A stretch of DNA of 64,000 bases from Streptomyces griseicoloratus (GCF_014534645.1 NZ_JACVQF010000190.1:124001-188000), one strand, 5' to 3'; counted from the stretch's first letter, positions 30,800-40,280 are shown. Numbers and translations: made by a program. Notes: a model not told the origin generated them from the letters alone.

Positions 30800-33226
30800 T
30801 CACTGGCGGCGGGGTGCGATGGGCAGTCCGCCGCCGACCGTCGTCCCGGTGTCGGTGCTGCCGCCCGCGCCGCTGGTGTCGCCGCCCTCCGTGGTGCCGC
30901 CGTCGGACGAGGTGTCCCCGCCGTCCCCGCCGTCCTCGCCGCCGCCGGAGCCGGGCTCGGTGCTGGCGCCGCCCGTGCCGGGACCGCCGGTCGAGGGGGC
31001 GCCCGAGGCGTCCTCACCGGTCGTGCCGCCCGGCTCGGTGCTGGCGCCGCCGGTCTGTGGCGGGGCGTCGGTCCGGGTCTCCTCGCCGGTGCCGGCGGCG
31101 TCCTCTTCGGTGCCCGGCTCGTCGGTCTCCTCGCCGGTGCTCGGGCCGTCGGAGGGCCCGTCGGACGGGGCCTGGGAGGCCTCGGCGCCGGCCTGGAGCT
31201 GGAGCTCGAAGCCGCGGACGGGCTCGCCTTCGAGTGCGTCCCGGGTGTACTGGGCCCAGATCTCGGCGGGCGCGCCGCCGCCGTTCATGCGGGGCAGGCC
31301 CATGGCGCCGTACAGCGGCTTGTGGGCGGCGGTGACCGGGTCCTGGCCCATGACGGCGACGACCGTGGCGAGGTCGGGGGTGTAGCCGGCGAACCAGGCG
31401 GCCGTGTCCTCCTCCGCGGTGCCGGTCTTGCCGGCGGCGGGGCGGCCGGCGGCCTGGGCGTTGGTGGCGGTGCCGTTCTGGACGACGCCGCGCAGGACGG
31501 CGGTGGTGGTGTCGGCGGCCTCGCGGCTGACGGCCTGCCGCTCCTGCCGCTCGGGCAGCTCGACGGTCTCGTTCCCGTCCTTGGTGACCTTCTCGACCAG
31601 CGTGTACGTGCCGTGCCGGCCGTGGTTGGCGAGCGTGGCGTATGCCTCGGCCATGTCCAGGACGCTGGCGGTGGCCGTGCCGAGGGCGATGGCGGGGCCT
31701 TCCGGCATCTCGGGGGTGTCGGCGGGCAGTCCGAGGTCGATCGCGGTCTGCCTGACCTTGCCGGGGCCGACGTCCACGGCCATCTGCGCGTACACGGCGT
31801 TCACGGACTTGTCGGTGGCCTCGCGGACGGGGATGTCGCCGTAGTCGTGGTGGTCCTCGTTCTCCGGGGCGTAGGGGGCGCCGGTCCAGCCCTGGACGGG
31901 GCGTTCGCTGGTGCCGTCGTAGATCGTGTTCGGGTTGATCATGCGGCCGTCCTGGGTCTGGGAGTGGTTCTCCACGGCCGAGGTGAACACGAAGGGCTTG
32001 AAGGTGGAGCCGACCTGGAAGTCGCGGCGGGTGGCGTTGGGCGTGTACTGCTTGACGTAGTCGATGCCGTTGTACATCGCGACGACCTTGCCGGTCTTGG
32101 GGTCGACGGAGGCTCCGCCGGCGCGGACGTAGGTGTCGACCTTGCGGTTCTTCTGGTCCAGGCGGGACATCAGCTTGTCGTCGACGGCCTTGACGAAGGC
32201 GTCCTGCTTGTCCTTCTGCAGGGTGGTGGTGATGCGGTAGCCGCCGCGGTCGAGTTCGTCCTCGGCGACGATCTTGTTCTGGATCAGGTAGTCCTTGACG
32301 ATCCGGACGACGTAGCCGCGCTGTCCGGACATGCCGGTGGAGACGGTGGTCTCCTTGGGCATCGGGAAGGTCAGGCCGGCCCGTTCGGACTGGGCGAGCC
32401 AGCCCTTCTTGACCATGCCGTCCAGGACGTAGTTCCAGCGGGCCTGGGCGGCGGGCTTGTTCTCGGGGTGGGCGACGACGTCGTACTCGCTGGGCGCGTT
32501 CAGCAGTGAGGCGAGGTAGGCGCCCTGGGCGGCGGTGAGCTCGGTGGCGTCGACGCCGTAGTAGGCCTGGGCGGCGGCCTGGATGCCGTAGGCGTTGCGG
32601 CCGAAGAAGCTGGTGTTGAGGTAGCCCTCCAGGATCTCGTCCTTGCTCTTCTCCCGGTCGAGCTTGATCGAGATGAAGAACTCCTTCACCTTGCGGGTGA
32701 CGGTCTGCTCCTGGGCCAGGTAGTAGTTCTTGACGTACTGCTGGGTGATGGTGGAGCCGGACTGCTTGCCCTTGCCGGTGGCGGTGTTCCAGGCGGCCCG
32801 GACCATCGCCCCGGGGTCGATGGCGGACTCGGTGTAGAAGTCGCGGTCCTCGGCGGCGAGTACGGCGTGCTGGGCGTCCTTGGAGATCCGGGCGAGGTCG
32901 ACGCTCTCGCGGTTGACCTCGCCGTCGCGGGCGAGGACGCTGCCGTCGGCGTACAGGTAGACGTTGCTCTCCTTGGTGGCGAGCGCGTTGGCCGGCGGGA
33001 TGTGTACCAGCGAGTAGCCGAGGAAGAAGCCGCCGACCAGCAGCAGGGCGGCGATGACGCAGGCGCCCAGCGTGATGCGCCAGGTCGGGATCAGCCGGCG
33101 CCATCCGGTCCGCTTCGGCCGCTTCGGCTTCTTCGGCAGCCCGTCTCCGGGGCTGCCGGCCGCCTGTGGCCCTGTCGGCGCCCCCCAGCCCTGATTCGGC
33201 TGCTGCGGCTGCGGCTCGTCGCTCAT
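30800..33226 (-). CDS. Class A penicillin-binding protein (glycosyltransferase-transpeptidase)
   Basis: Peptidoglycan synthase of 808 residues. A cytoplasmic Pro/Gln-rich tail and a transmembrane helix (about 55-78) come first. The GT51 domain has AEDRDFYTESAID, GSTITQQYVKNYYL and EGYLNTSFFGRNAYGIQAAA. The transpeptidase domain has STFK in VGSTFKPFVF, SVN in DKSVNAVYAQ and KTGT in AAGKTGTAEED. The C-terminal 120 residues are low complexity, rich in Gly, Ser, Thr, Pro and Glu, probably a flexible wall-spanning tail. ATG 33226 is chosen; a GTG nine bases upstream is nearer the AGGAG. A 9-bp tandem array lies just upstream. Confidence 0.95.
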   Translation of the reverse strand: MSDEPQPQQPNQGWGAPTGPQAAGSPGDGLPKKPKRPKRTGWRRLIPTWRITLGACVIAALLLVGGFFLGYSLVHIPPANALATKESNVYLYADGSVLARDGEVNRESVDLARISKDAQHAVLAAEDRDFYTESAIDPGAMVRAAWNTATGKGKQSGSTITQQYVKNYYLAQEQTVTRKVKEFFISIKLDREKSKDEILEGYLNTSFFGRNAYGIQAAAQAYYGVDATELTAAQGAYLASLLNAPSEYDVVAHPENKPAAQARWNYVLDGMVKKGWLAQSERAGLTFPMPKETTVSTGMSGQRGYVVRIVKDYLIQNKIVAEDELDRGGYRITTTLQKDKQDAFVKAVDDKLMSRLDQKNRKVDTYVRAGGASVDPKTGKVVAMYNGIDYVKQYTPNATRRDFQVGSTFKPFVFTSAVENHSQTQDGRMINPNTIYDGTSERPVQGWTGAPYAPENEDHHDYGDIPVREATDKSVNAVYAQMAVDVGPGKVRQTAIDLGLPADTPEMPEGPAIALGTATASVLDMAEAYATLANHGRHGTYTLVEKVTKDGNETVELPERQERQAVSREAADTTTAVLRGVVQNGTATNAQAAGRPAAGKTGTAEEDTAAWFAGYTPDLATVVAVMGQDPVTAAHKPLYGAMGLPRMNGGGAPAEIWAQYTRDALEGEPVRGFELQLQAGAEASQAPSDGPSDGPSTGEETDEPGTEEDAAGTGEETRTDAPPQTGGASTEPGGTTGEDASGAPSTGGPGTGGASTEPGSGGGEDGGDGGDTSSDGGTTEGGDTSGAGGSTDTGTTVGGGLPIAPRRQ

Positions 33227-33274
33227 GTCGTGCACGGACTCCTGTTTCGCGTCGTACGGGTCTCTCGTACGGCC

Positions 33275-33346
33275 TGTACTACCTGTGCTGCCTGTACTAC
33301 GTGTGCTGCGTGTGCCGTCTGTACTGGCTGTGCTGCGTGTACTGCC
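33275..33346. repeat. 9-bp tandem repeat (TGTrCTrCs)8
   Basis: Eight 9-bp units: TGTACTACC, TGTGCTGCC, TGTACTACG, TGTGCTGCG, TGTGCCGTC, TGTACTGGC, TGTGCTGCG, TGTACTGCC. They lie in the gap between the divergent PBP gene and ABC exporter operon, so in or near the promoters. Confidence 0.85.
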
Positions 33347-33509
33347 TTGTGCGCTTCTGCGCCCCAGATGAAGACTCTCGCACCACGCGTTCCGTTCCCG
33401 GTCAGCGGCACACCCGTGAAATTCTGGGGGAGGCCGTGAAATTCCGTGGCACGGCCCCTCGCCGGCGCACTAGGCTCCTGCGCTTCGGTGCCGGAGCGGG
33501 AGGAGGGCG

Positions 33510-34316
33510 GTGGGTGTGGGCTCGGGGCGGTTGTACGCGGCCGTCGCGGCGGGGGGATTCCGACGGTACGCGACGTATCGGGCGGCCACGGCGGCCGGGG
33601 TGTTCACCAACACGGTCTTCGGGCTGATCCTCGTCTACACCTATCTGGCCCTGTGGGAGGCGGAACCGCACCTCGGGGGCTACGACCAGGCGCAGGCCGT
33701 CACCTTCGTGTGGCTGGGGCAGGCGCTGCTGTCGACGCTGGCGATCGGGGGCGGCGGCTTCGAGGACGAGCTGATGGAGCGCATCCGTACGGGTGACATC
33801 GCGGTCGACCTGTACCGGCCGGCCGACCTCCAGCTGTGGTGGCTGGCGGCGGACCTGGGCCGGGCGCTGTTCCAGTTGCTGGGGCGCGGGGTGGTGCCGT
33901 TCGCGTTCGGTGCCGTCTTCTTCCCGATCGCGCTGCCGCGGGAGGCGTCCGCGTGGGCGGCGTTCCTGGTCGCCGTGCTGCTGGCGATGGTGGTGAGCTT
34001 CGGGCTGCGGTACCTGGTGGCGCTCTCGGCGTTCTGGCTGATGGACGGCACCGGGGTGACGCAGATGGCGTGGCTCGCGGGGTTCTTCTGCTCGGGGATG
34101 CTGCTGCCGCTGAACGTCTTCCCGGGCGCGCTCGGCGAGGTCGTACGGGCCCTGCCGTGGTCGTCGATGCTCCAGGCGCCCGCGGACGTGCTGCTGGGCG
34201 AGGCCGGTGCGCCGGGCACGTTCGCCTTCCAGGCGGGCTGGGCGCTTGCGCTGCTGGCGCTCGGGCGGCTGGTGCAGTCGGCGGCGACGCGGCGGGTGGT
34301 GGTGCAGGGTGGCTGA
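33510..34316 (+). CDS. ABC-2 family transporter permease
   Basis: Membrane protein of 268 residues with six predicted transmembrane segments. It is of the ABC-2 / PF06182-like kind that forms a hetero-dimer with a second permease and one ATPase, as in this three-gene operon. Features: a short cytoplasmic start, GRLYAAVAAGGFRRYATYRA, then TAAGVFTNTVFGLILVYTYLAL, and a LIxRPxD-like loop GDIAVDLYRPADLQLWW. GTG at 33510 follows GGAGGAGGG; GTG at 33516 is an alternative. Likely exporter; substrate unknown. Confidence 0.88.
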   Translation: MGVGSGRLYAAVAAGGFRRYATYRAATAAGVFTNTVFGLILVYTYLALWEAEPHLGGYDQAQAVTFVWLGQALLSTLAIGGGGFEDELMERIRTGDIAVDLYRPADLQLWWLAADLGRALFQLLGRGVVPFAFGAVFFPIALPREASAWAAFLVAVLLAMVVSFGLRYLVALSAFWLMDGTGVTQMAWLAGFFCSGMLLPLNVFPGALGEVVRALPWSSMLQAPADVLLGEAGAPGTFAFQAGWALALLALGRLVQSAATRRVVVQGG

Positions 34317-35190
34317 GGTGGCCGATGTGGCGGAGGCCGGCGATGCGGCCGAGGTGACCGCCGGGGCGGCCGTGCGGGGTGGCCGGGTGGCCGAGGGGCT
34401 GCGCGCCTACCGGCTGATCGTCGCGATGTGGATCCGGTCGACGATGGCCTACCGGACCTCCTTCGTGCTGACGACGCTCGGCAACTTCGCGATGACCGCG
34501 CTGGACTTCGTGGCGATCCTGCTGATGTTCTCCCGGGTCGACGCGCTCGGCGGCTACGCGCTGGGCGAGGTCGCCTTCCTGTACGGCCTGACCAGCCTCT
34601 CCTTCGGGATCGCCGATCTCGCGATCGGTTCGATGGAGCGGCTGGGCCGCCGGGTGCGCGACGGCACGCTGGACACGCTGCTGGTGCGTCCGGCGCCGGT
34701 GCTGGCGCAGGTGGCCGCCGACCGCTTCGGGCTGCGCCGGCTGGGCCGGATCACGCAGGGGGCGCTGATCCTCGCCTACGCGCTGGTCACCGTCGGCATC
34801 GACTGGACGCCGGGGAAGCTGCTGCTGATGCCGGTGATGGTGGTCAGCGGGGCCGGGATCTTCTGCGCGGTGTTCGTGGCGGCGGCGGCCTTCCAGTTCG
34901 TGGCGCAGGACGCCGCCGAGGTGGCCAACGCCTTCACCTACGGCGGTACGACGCTGCTGCAGTACCCGCCCACGGTGTTCGCGCGGGAGCTGGTGCGGGG
35001 GGTGACGTTCGTGGTGCCTCTGGCCTTCGTCAACTGGCTGCCGGCGAGCTACGTGCTGGAGCGGCCGTATCCGCTGGACCTGCCGGCGTGGGTGGCGTTC
35101 GCGCCGCCGGCGGTGGCGGTGGCGTGCTGCGCGCTCGCCGGGCTGGCGTGGCGGGCGGGGCTTCGTTCCTACCGGAGTACAGGGAGTTGA
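34309..35190 (+). CDS. ABC-2 family transporter permease
   Basis: Second permease, 293 residues from the GTG at 34309, which overlaps the previous gene by eight bases. A charged, Ala/Glu-rich N-terminus (VAEVADVAEAGDAAEVTAGA) leads to IVAMWIRSTMAYRTSFVLTT and six transmembrane segments. The same cytoplasmic loop as its partner appears as DGTLDTLLVRPAPVLAQVAA. Start is not certain, as several GTG codons lie close together with no clear ribosome site. Confidence 0.87.
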   Translation: MAEVADVAEAGDAAEVTAGAAVRGGRVAEGLRAYRLIVAMWIRSTMAYRTSFVLTTLGNFAMTALDFVAILLMFSRVDALGGYALGEVAFLYGLTSLSFGIADLAIGSMERLGRRVRDGTLDTLLVRPAPVLAQVAADRFGLRRLGRITQGALILAYALVTVGIDWTPGKLLLMPVMVVSGAGIFCAVFVAAAAFQFVAQDAAEVANAFTYGGTTLLQYPPTVFARELVRGVTFVVPLAFVNWLPASYVLERPYPLDLPAWVAFAPPAVAVACCALAGLAWRAGLRSYRSTGS

Positions 35191-35195
35191 CCGGC

Positions 35196-36176
35196 GTGGA
35201 CACCGACCTCGGTGCGGGTTTCATCGCGCTCGACGGCGTCGAGAAGGTCTTCGACGTGCGCAAGAAGACCGGTTTCCTCAAGCGGGAGCGGCGGCAGGTG
35301 CGGGCCGTGGACGGGATCTCCTTCACCGTGGCCCGCGGCGAGATGGTCGGCTACATCGGTCCGAACGGGGCGGGCAAGTCGACGACGATCAAGATGCTCA
35401 CCGGCATCCTGACGCCGAGCGGCGGCCGGCTGCGCGTCGCCGGGATCGACCCCGCCCGGGAGCGGACCCGGCTCGCGCACCGCATCGGGGTGGTGTTCGG
35501 GCAGCGTACGACGCTGTGGTGGGACCTGCCGCTGATCGACTCCTACCGGCTGATGCACCGCATGTACCGCATCCCGGACGCCCGTTACCGGGAGAACCTC
35601 GACCGGTGCGTGGAACTGCTGCAGCTGGGCGAGCTGCTGGACGTGCCTGTGCGGCAGCTGTCGCTGGGGCAGCGCATGCGCGGGGACATCGCCGCGGCCC
35701 TGCTGCACGACCCGGACGTGCTCTACCTGGACGAGCCGACGATCGGCCTGGACGTGGTCTCCAAGGCCAAGGTGCGGGAGTTCCTGCGGGAGTTGAACGC
35801 CGAGCGGGGCACGACGGTCCTGCTGACCACGCACGACCTCCAGGACATCGAGCAGCTGTGCTCCCGTGTGATGGTCATCGACCACGGGCGGCTGATGTAC
35901 GACGGTCCGCTCGCCGGGCTGCACGAGGCCGGCGAGAGCGAGCGGACCCTGGTGGTGGACCTGGAGCGGGAGTTGCCGCCGATCGAGGCGCCCGCGCCGG
36001 CGCGGGTGGTGCGGGTGGAGGGGCCGCGGCAGTGGCTGGCGTTCCCGGCGACGGAGTCGGCGGCGGGGCTGGTGGCGGCGGTCGCGGCCCGGTATCCGCT
36101 GGTCGACCTGTCGGTGCGGGAGCCCGACATCGAGGCGGTCATCGCCAAGATCTATGCGGAACGCACGAGCGCGTAG
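35196..36176 (+). CDS. ABC transporter ATP-binding protein
   Basis: ATPase of 326 residues for the two upstream permeases. Walker A YIGPNGAGKSTTIKML, signature LSLGQRMRGDIAAALLHDPD, Walker B VLYLDEPTIGLDVVSK and H-loop LLTTHDLQDIEQL. The signature LSLGQ with a following RMR and the C-terminal extension of about 80 residues are typical of the ABC-2 exporters. GTG 35196 has AGGGAG nine bases before it and follows the permease stop by five bases. Confidence 0.95.
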   Translation: MDTDLGAGFIALDGVEKVFDVRKKTGFLKRERRQVRAVDGISFTVARGEMVGYIGPNGAGKSTTIKMLTGILTPSGGRLRVAGIDPARERTRLAHRIGVVFGQRTTLWWDLPLIDSYRLMHRMYRIPDARYRENLDRCVELLQLGELLDVPVRQLSLGQRMRGDIAAALLHDPDVLYLDEPTIGLDVVSKAKVREFLRELNAERGTTVLLTTHDLQDIEQLCSRVMVIDHGRLMYDGPLAGLHEAGESERTLVVDLERELPPIEAPAPARVVRVEGPRQWLAFPATESAAGLVAAVAARYPLVDLSVREPDIEAVIAKIYAERTSA

Positions 36177-36209
36177 TGCCGGGCGCGGCGACCTCGTAGG
36201 CTGCTGGGC

Positions 36210-37040
36210 ATGACCGACGACGCCCCGGAGCTCCGAGCATCCGACGCCGACCGTGAACGAGTCGCCGAGGTCCTGCGGGACGCCCTCGCCGAGGGGCGTC
36301 TGGACATGTCCGAGTTCGAGGAACGCCTGGACGCCACGTACCGGGCGCGTACCTACGGGGAACTGGCGCCGATCACCCGGGACCTGCCGGACGCCGGCGC
36401 GGCGGCCCGGGTGTCGATGACCAAGGAGCCTGCGGCGACCGGGCGTTGGGCCGACCGGATCACCGGTGGCGAGGGGTCCTCGACGTGGGCCGTCGCCGTG
36501 ATGTCGGGGTTCCAGCGCAAGGGGCGCTGGACGGTGCCGAAGCGGTTCAACTGCTTCACCTTCTGGGGCGGCGGGGAGATCGACCTGCGGGAGGCGCACT
36601 TCGCGGACCGGGAGGTCGTGATCAACTGCGTCGCGATCATGGGCGGGGCGACGGTGATCGTGCCGCCCGGTGTCGAGGTGGTGGTGCGCGGCATCGGCAT
36701 CATGGGCGGCTTCGACCAGCGCGAGGAGGGCGTTCCCGGTGAGCCCGGCGCTCCCCGGGTGATCCTCACGGGTTTCGCCTTCTGGGGCGGGGTCGGGGTG
36801 GCGCGCAAGCTGCCGCGGGCGGAGAAGCTGCGGCTGAAGGAGGAGCGCCGGCAGGAGAAGCTGGAGCGCAAGGCCGCGCGCAAGGAGCTGCACTCCTCGT
36901 TCCGGGAGGACGTGGAGGAGGCCCACCGCAAGATGCTGGACGGGCACCGCGACCTGATGCGCGAACACCGCGAGGAACGCCGCGAGCAGCGCGAGCTGCG
37001 CCGCGAGGAGCGGGACCGCCGCCGCAGGGACGAGGACTGA
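36210..37040 (+). CDS. DUF1707 protein with LiaF-like C-terminal domain
   Basis: Protein of 276 residues. The DUF1707 domain (residues 5-60) reads LRASDADRERVAEVLRDALA then GRLDMSEFEERLDATYRART. A beta-helical LiaF-type domain (about 100-205) follows with FTFWGGGEIDLREAHF and MGGATVIVPPGVEVVVRGIG. The last 65 residues are a highly charged Arg/Glu coiled coil. LiaF-type domains are linked to cell-wall antibiotic stress responses. No transmembrane helix is seen, so it is likely cytoplasmic and membrane associated at most. Confidence 0.88.
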   Translation: MTDDAPELRASDADRERVAEVLRDALAEGRLDMSEFEERLDATYRARTYGELAPITRDLPDAGAAARVSMTKEPAATGRWADRITGGEGSSTWAVAVMSGFQRKGRWTVPKRFNCFTFWGGGEIDLREAHFADREVVINCVAIMGGATVIVPPGVEVVVRGIGIMGGFDQREEGVPGEPGAPRVILTGFAFWGGVGVARKLPRAEKLRLKEERRQEKLERKAARKELHSSFREDVEEAHRKMLDGHRDLMREHREERREQRELRREERDRRRRDED

Positions 37041-37112
37041 GCGGACGCCGGGCGGGCCTGTCGCCGGGCCCCGGTGTGCGGCTCGGCGTCCTGCTCCGTG
37101 TGCGGCCGCCCG

Positions 37113-37523
37113 TCAGGGCGTGCAGACCTTGGTCAGTTCGCCGGCCGCGTCGGTGAGGGGGCTGAGGTCGGGGGTGGTGTCGCCGGTGTCGACGGCCGTG
37201 CGGATGTTGTCGACGGCCTTGCCGAGGTCGTCGACGGCCTTGTTGACGTCGGCGTCGTCGGTCTGGTCGCCGATCTTGTCGAGGTTCTTGTCGATGGAGT
37301 CGAGGGACTCCTCCAGCTGCGTCGGGTCGTTGGACGCGTTCTCCACGGCCTGCTGGAGTTCGGTGACGCTGTCGGCGATGGTGTCGGCGGTCTGGACGCA
37401 GTCCAGTGCCTTGTCGACGGCGTCGCAGCCGGTGGTGAGGCCGGCCGTCAGCGCGGCGACCGTCAGGGCCGCGGCGGATATGAGGGTACGGCGACGGGGG
37501 CTGCGGCGTCGGGTCGCGGCCAT
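37113..37523 (-). CDS. Exported helical protein, possible lipoprotein
   Basis: Protein of 136 residues with a basic start and hydrophobic stretch (LISAAALTVAALTAGLTTGC). The Cys at about 33 could be a lipidation site, although the preceding residues LTTG are a weak lipobox. The rest is acidic and helical with repeated VDxALD/VDDLGKAVDN units and one more Cys near the end. No family recognised. Upstream of rph in the opposite gene order, with no tight neighbours. Confidence 0.72.
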   Translation of the reverse strand: MAATRRRSPRRRTLISAAALTVAALTAGLTTGCDAVDKALDCVQTADTIADSVTELQQAVENASNDPTQLEESLDSIDKNLDKIGDQTDDADVNKAVDDLGKAVDNIRTAVDTGDTTPDLSPLTDAAGELTKVCTP

Positions 37524-37676
37524 GGGTCTCGGTCCTTCCCCTGGTGACCGGGCCGGGCGGCCCGAGTGGCGGGTGCGGCACCGGGCGTACGGTGGCGACG
37601 CCGTACGCCCGTACTGCTAGTGACGCGGCCGTGGGCGGCCGAGTTGCGCGCCGGGCCGGTTTGCTTGGGGTGCCCT

Positions 37677-38414
37677 TTACTTTTCGGTGATCGTATCGAG
37701 TGCCCTGCGCTGGAGGGCGGCCAGCTCGGTGCAGCCGGCGGCGGCGAGGTCGAGCAGGGTGTCGAGCTCCTCGCGGGCGAAGGGTTCGGCCTCGGCGGTG
37801 CCCTGGACCTCGACGAAGCGTCCGTCGCCGGTGCAGACGACGTTCATGTCGGTGTCGGCCCGTACGTCCTCCTCGTAGCGGAGGTCGAGGAGCGGGACGC
37901 CGCCGACGATGCCGACGGAGACGGCGGAGACGCTGCCGGTCAGGGGCTTGCGGCCGGGCTTGATCAGCTTCTTGTCCTGGGCCCAGGCGATGGCGTCGGC
38001 CAGCGCGACGTAGGCGCCCGTGATCGCCGCCGTGCGGGTGCCGCCGTCGGCCTGGAGGACGTCGCAGTCGAGGACGACGGTGTTCTCGCCGAGCGCCTTG
38101 TAGTCGATGACGGCGCGCAGGGAGCGGCCGATGAGGCGGCTGATCTCGTGGGTGCGTCCGCCGATGCGGCCCTTGACGGACTCGCGGTCGCCGCGGGTGT
38201 TGGTGGCGCGGGGCAGCATGGCGTACTCGGCGGTGACCCAGCCTTCGCCGCTGCCCTTGCGCCAGCGCGGGACGCCCTCGGTGACGGAGGCGGTGCACAG
38301 GACCTTGGTGTCGCCGAAGGAGACGAGGACGGAGCCCTCGGCGTGCTTGCTCCAGCCGCGTTCGATGGTGACGGGGCGGAGCTGTTGGGGGGTGCGGCCG
38401 TCGATTCGTGACAT
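37677..38414 (-). CDS. rph: Ribonuclease PH
   Basis: Phosphorolytic 3'-5' exoribonuclease, 245 residues, trimming tRNA 3' ends. Standard RNase PH sequence: [80 protein letters not shown], and [20 protein letters not shown]. No domain lost; length is typical. Confidence 0.98.
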   Translation of the reverse strand: MSRIDGRTPQQLRPVTIERGWSKHAEGSVLVSFGDTKVLCTASVTEGVPRWRKGSGEGWVTAEYAMLPRATNTRGDRESVKGRIGGRTHEISRLIGRSLRAVIDYKALGENTVVLDCDVLQADGGTRTAAITGAYVALADAIAWAQDKKLIKPGRKPLTGSVSAVSVGIVGGVPLLDLRYEEDVRADTDMNVVCTGDGRFVEVQGTAEAEPFAREELDTLLDLAAAGCTELAALQRRALDTITEK

Positions 38415-38438
38415 GCGGTGAGCCTAGCCGCCCATGCG

Positions 38439-38474
38439 GAAGGGGCCCCTCCCGCGGTCGGGAAGGGCCCCTTC
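38439..38474 (-). terminator. nagF: Terminator of nagF
   Basis: Hairpin with outer arms GAAGGGGCCC and GGGCCCCTTC plus inner CCCG/CGGG pairing, 27 bp past the nagF stop and just before the rph start. Confidence 0.75.
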
Positions 38475-38500
38475 TCAGCCGGACCGGCCTGGTCGCCGGT

Positions 38501-38734
38501 TCACATCATGTCTTCGATCTCCGCGGCGATCGGGTCGGCGTCGGTGCCGATGACGACCTGGATGGCGGTGCCCATCTTGACGACGCCGTGGGCGCCGGCG
38601 GCCTTCAGCGCGGCCTCGTCGACCAGTGCGGGGTCGTGAACCTCGGTGCGGAGCCGGGTGATGCAGCCCTCGATCTCGTCGATGTTGTCGATGCCGCCGA
38701 GCCCGGCAACGATCTTCTCAGCCTTGCTGGCCAT
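38501..38734 (-). CDS. nagF: PTS system N-acetylglucosamine-type EIIB component
   Basis: Single-domain EIIB of 77 residues that passes phosphate from EIIA to the incoming sugar. The active-site Cys lies in DEIEGCITRLRTEVHDP, the glucose/GlcNAc-family EIIB motif. The ATG at 38734 has GGAGAAGGA just upstream. It is divergent from the EIIC gene nagE1, with a DasR-type box in between. In S. coelicolor the equivalent genes are nagF, nagE1 and nagE2 (SCO2905-2907). Confidence 0.92.
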   Translation of the reverse strand: MASKAEKIVAGLGGIDNIDEIEGCITRLRTEVHDPALVDEAALKAAGAHGVVKMGTAIQVVIGTDADPIAAEIEDMM

Positions 38735-38851
38735 GTTCCTTCTCCCTGATCCGAACCGCTTTGTCGCAGTAACCCACAGTTGGCCCATCTTCGCGAGCGG
38801 TCATGCGGTACGTACCGAATGATGGCGTCACGACAGCGGAACCGTCCGCCA

Positions 38852-38867
38852 ACTGGTCTACACCACC
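38852..38867. promoter_or_regulatory. DasR-responsive element (dre) upstream of nagE1
   Basis: ACTGGTCTACACCACC matches the dre consensus ACTGGTCTAGACCACT at 14 of 16 positions. It lies in the nagF-nagE1 divergent gap, about 54 bp before the nagE1 ATG. DasR is the GntR-type GlcNAc regulator of Streptomyces and is known to control these genes. Confidence 0.85.
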
Positions 38868-38920
38868 GTGCGGACGGCCGCCAAACCGCCTCCCGCGCGA
38901 GAGGACCGGACGGAGACCGG

Positions 38921-40216
38921 ATGAGTGCCGACAGTGCGGTCAGCCCCGCTCGCGCCCGCTGGAACAGTCTGTTCCAGGGGTTGCAGAAGATGGGCCGGAG
39001 CCTGCAGTTGCCCATCGCGGTCCTGCCCGCCGCGGGCATCCTCAACCGCCTCGGCCAGCCGGACATGTTCGGGGACGACGGACTGGGCTGGACGACCGTC
39101 TCCAAGGTGATGGCGGGTGCGGGCGGGGCGCTGCTGGACAGTTCACTGGGGCTGCCGCTGCTGTTCTGCGTGGGCGTGGCCATCGGGATGGCGAAGAAGG
39201 CCGACGGTTCGACGGCGCTGGCGGCGGTGGCGGGCTTCCTCGTCTACTTCAATGTGCTGCGGCAGTTCCCGCAGGACTGTCCGGAGGGCGCGGAGGCGGT
39301 GCCGAACGTCGGGTGCCGGCTGACCGACGGGTCGGGGACGGTGACGGCGTTCACGTACCAGAACCCGGGGGTCTTCGGCGGCATCGTGATGGGGCTGACG
39401 GCCGCCTACCTCTGGCAGCGGTTCCACCGGACCAGGCTGGTGGACTGGCTCGGCTTCTTCAACGGGCGCCGGCTGGTGCCGATCATCATGGCGTTCGTGG
39501 CGATCCTGTTCGCCGCGCTGTGCCTGTGGATCTGGCCGCCGATCGGGGACGCGCTGGAGAGCTTCAGCGACTGGCTGAGCGGGCTGGGCGCGTGGGGCGC
39601 GGGAGTGTTCGGGCTCGCGAACCGGGCGCTGCTGGTGATCGGCCTGCACCAGTTCCTGAACGTGCCGATCTGGTTCCAGTTCGGCAGTTACACCAAGCCG
39701 GACGGCACGGTGGTGCACGGCGACATCAACATGTTCCTCCAGGGCGACCCGACCGCGGGCCAGTTCACCACGGGGTTCTTCCCGATCATGATGTTCGCGC
39801 TGCCGGCGGCGGCCCTGGCGATCACGCACTGCGCGAAGCCGCACCGCCGCAAGGAGGTCGGCGGCCTGATGCTGTCGGTGGCGCTGACGTCGTTCGTGAC
39901 GGGGATCACCGAGCCGCTGGAGTACTCGTTCCTCTTCATCGCGCCGGCGCTGTACGCGGTGCACGCGGTGCTGACGGGGGTGTCGATGGCGGTGACGTGG
40001 GGGCTGGGCGTGAAGGACGGCTTCAGCTTCTCGGCCGGGCTGATCGACTACGTCATCAACTGGAAGCTGGCGACCGAGCCGTGGCTGATCATTCCGATCG
40101 GCCTGTGCTTCGCGGTCGTGTACTACACCGTGTTCCGGTTCGCGATCACGAAGTTCGACCTGAAGACGCCGGGGCGGGAGCCGGAGGAGGAGGTGGAGGA
40201 CGTCACCAAGGTGTAG
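38921..40216 (+). CDS. nagE1: PTS N-acetylglucosamine-type EIIC permease
   Basis: Membrane EIIC subunit of 431 residues, without fused EIIB. Start: SLFQGLQKMGRSLQLPIAVL; ten or so membrane helices; conserved stretches GVAIGMAKKADGSTALAAVA, FNGRRLVPIIMAF, and GITEPLEYSFLFIAPALYAV (conserved GITEP-E of the sugar site). A homologue of the next gene; in S. coelicolor this first copy is the less important one for GlcNAc uptake. ATG 38921 with GGAG upstream. Confidence 0.94.
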   Translation: MSADSAVSPARARWNSLFQGLQKMGRSLQLPIAVLPAAGILNRLGQPDMFGDDGLGWTTVSKVMAGAGGALLDSSLGLPLLFCVGVAIGMAKKADGSTALAAVAGFLVYFNVLRQFPQDCPEGAEAVPNVGCRLTDGSGTVTAFTYQNPGVFGGIVMGLTAAYLWQRFHRTRLVDWLGFFNGRRLVPIIMAFVAILFAALCLWIWPPIGDALESFSDWLSGLGAWGAGVFGLANRALLVIGLHQFLNVPIWFQFGSYTKPDGTVVHGDINMFLQGDPTAGQFTTGFFPIMMFALPAAALAITHCAKPHRRKEVGGLMLSVALTSFVTGITEPLEYSFLFIAPALYAVHAVLTGVSMAVTWGLGVKDGFSFSAGLIDYVINWKLATEPWLIIPIGLCFAVVYYTVFRFAITKFDLKTPGREPEEEVEDVTKV

Positions 40217-40245
40217 CCCTCACGTACCCTTTTCCCGTGGTCTCG

Positions 40246-40280
40246 CGAAGGCCCCCGGACGCTCGGTCCGGGGGCCTTCG
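40246..40280 (+). terminator. nagE1: Terminator of nagE1
   Basis: Perfect 15-bp hairpin, arms 40246-40260 and 40266-40280 (CGAAGGCCCCCGGAC and complement), 5-base loop, about 30 bp past the stop. Confidence 0.9.
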
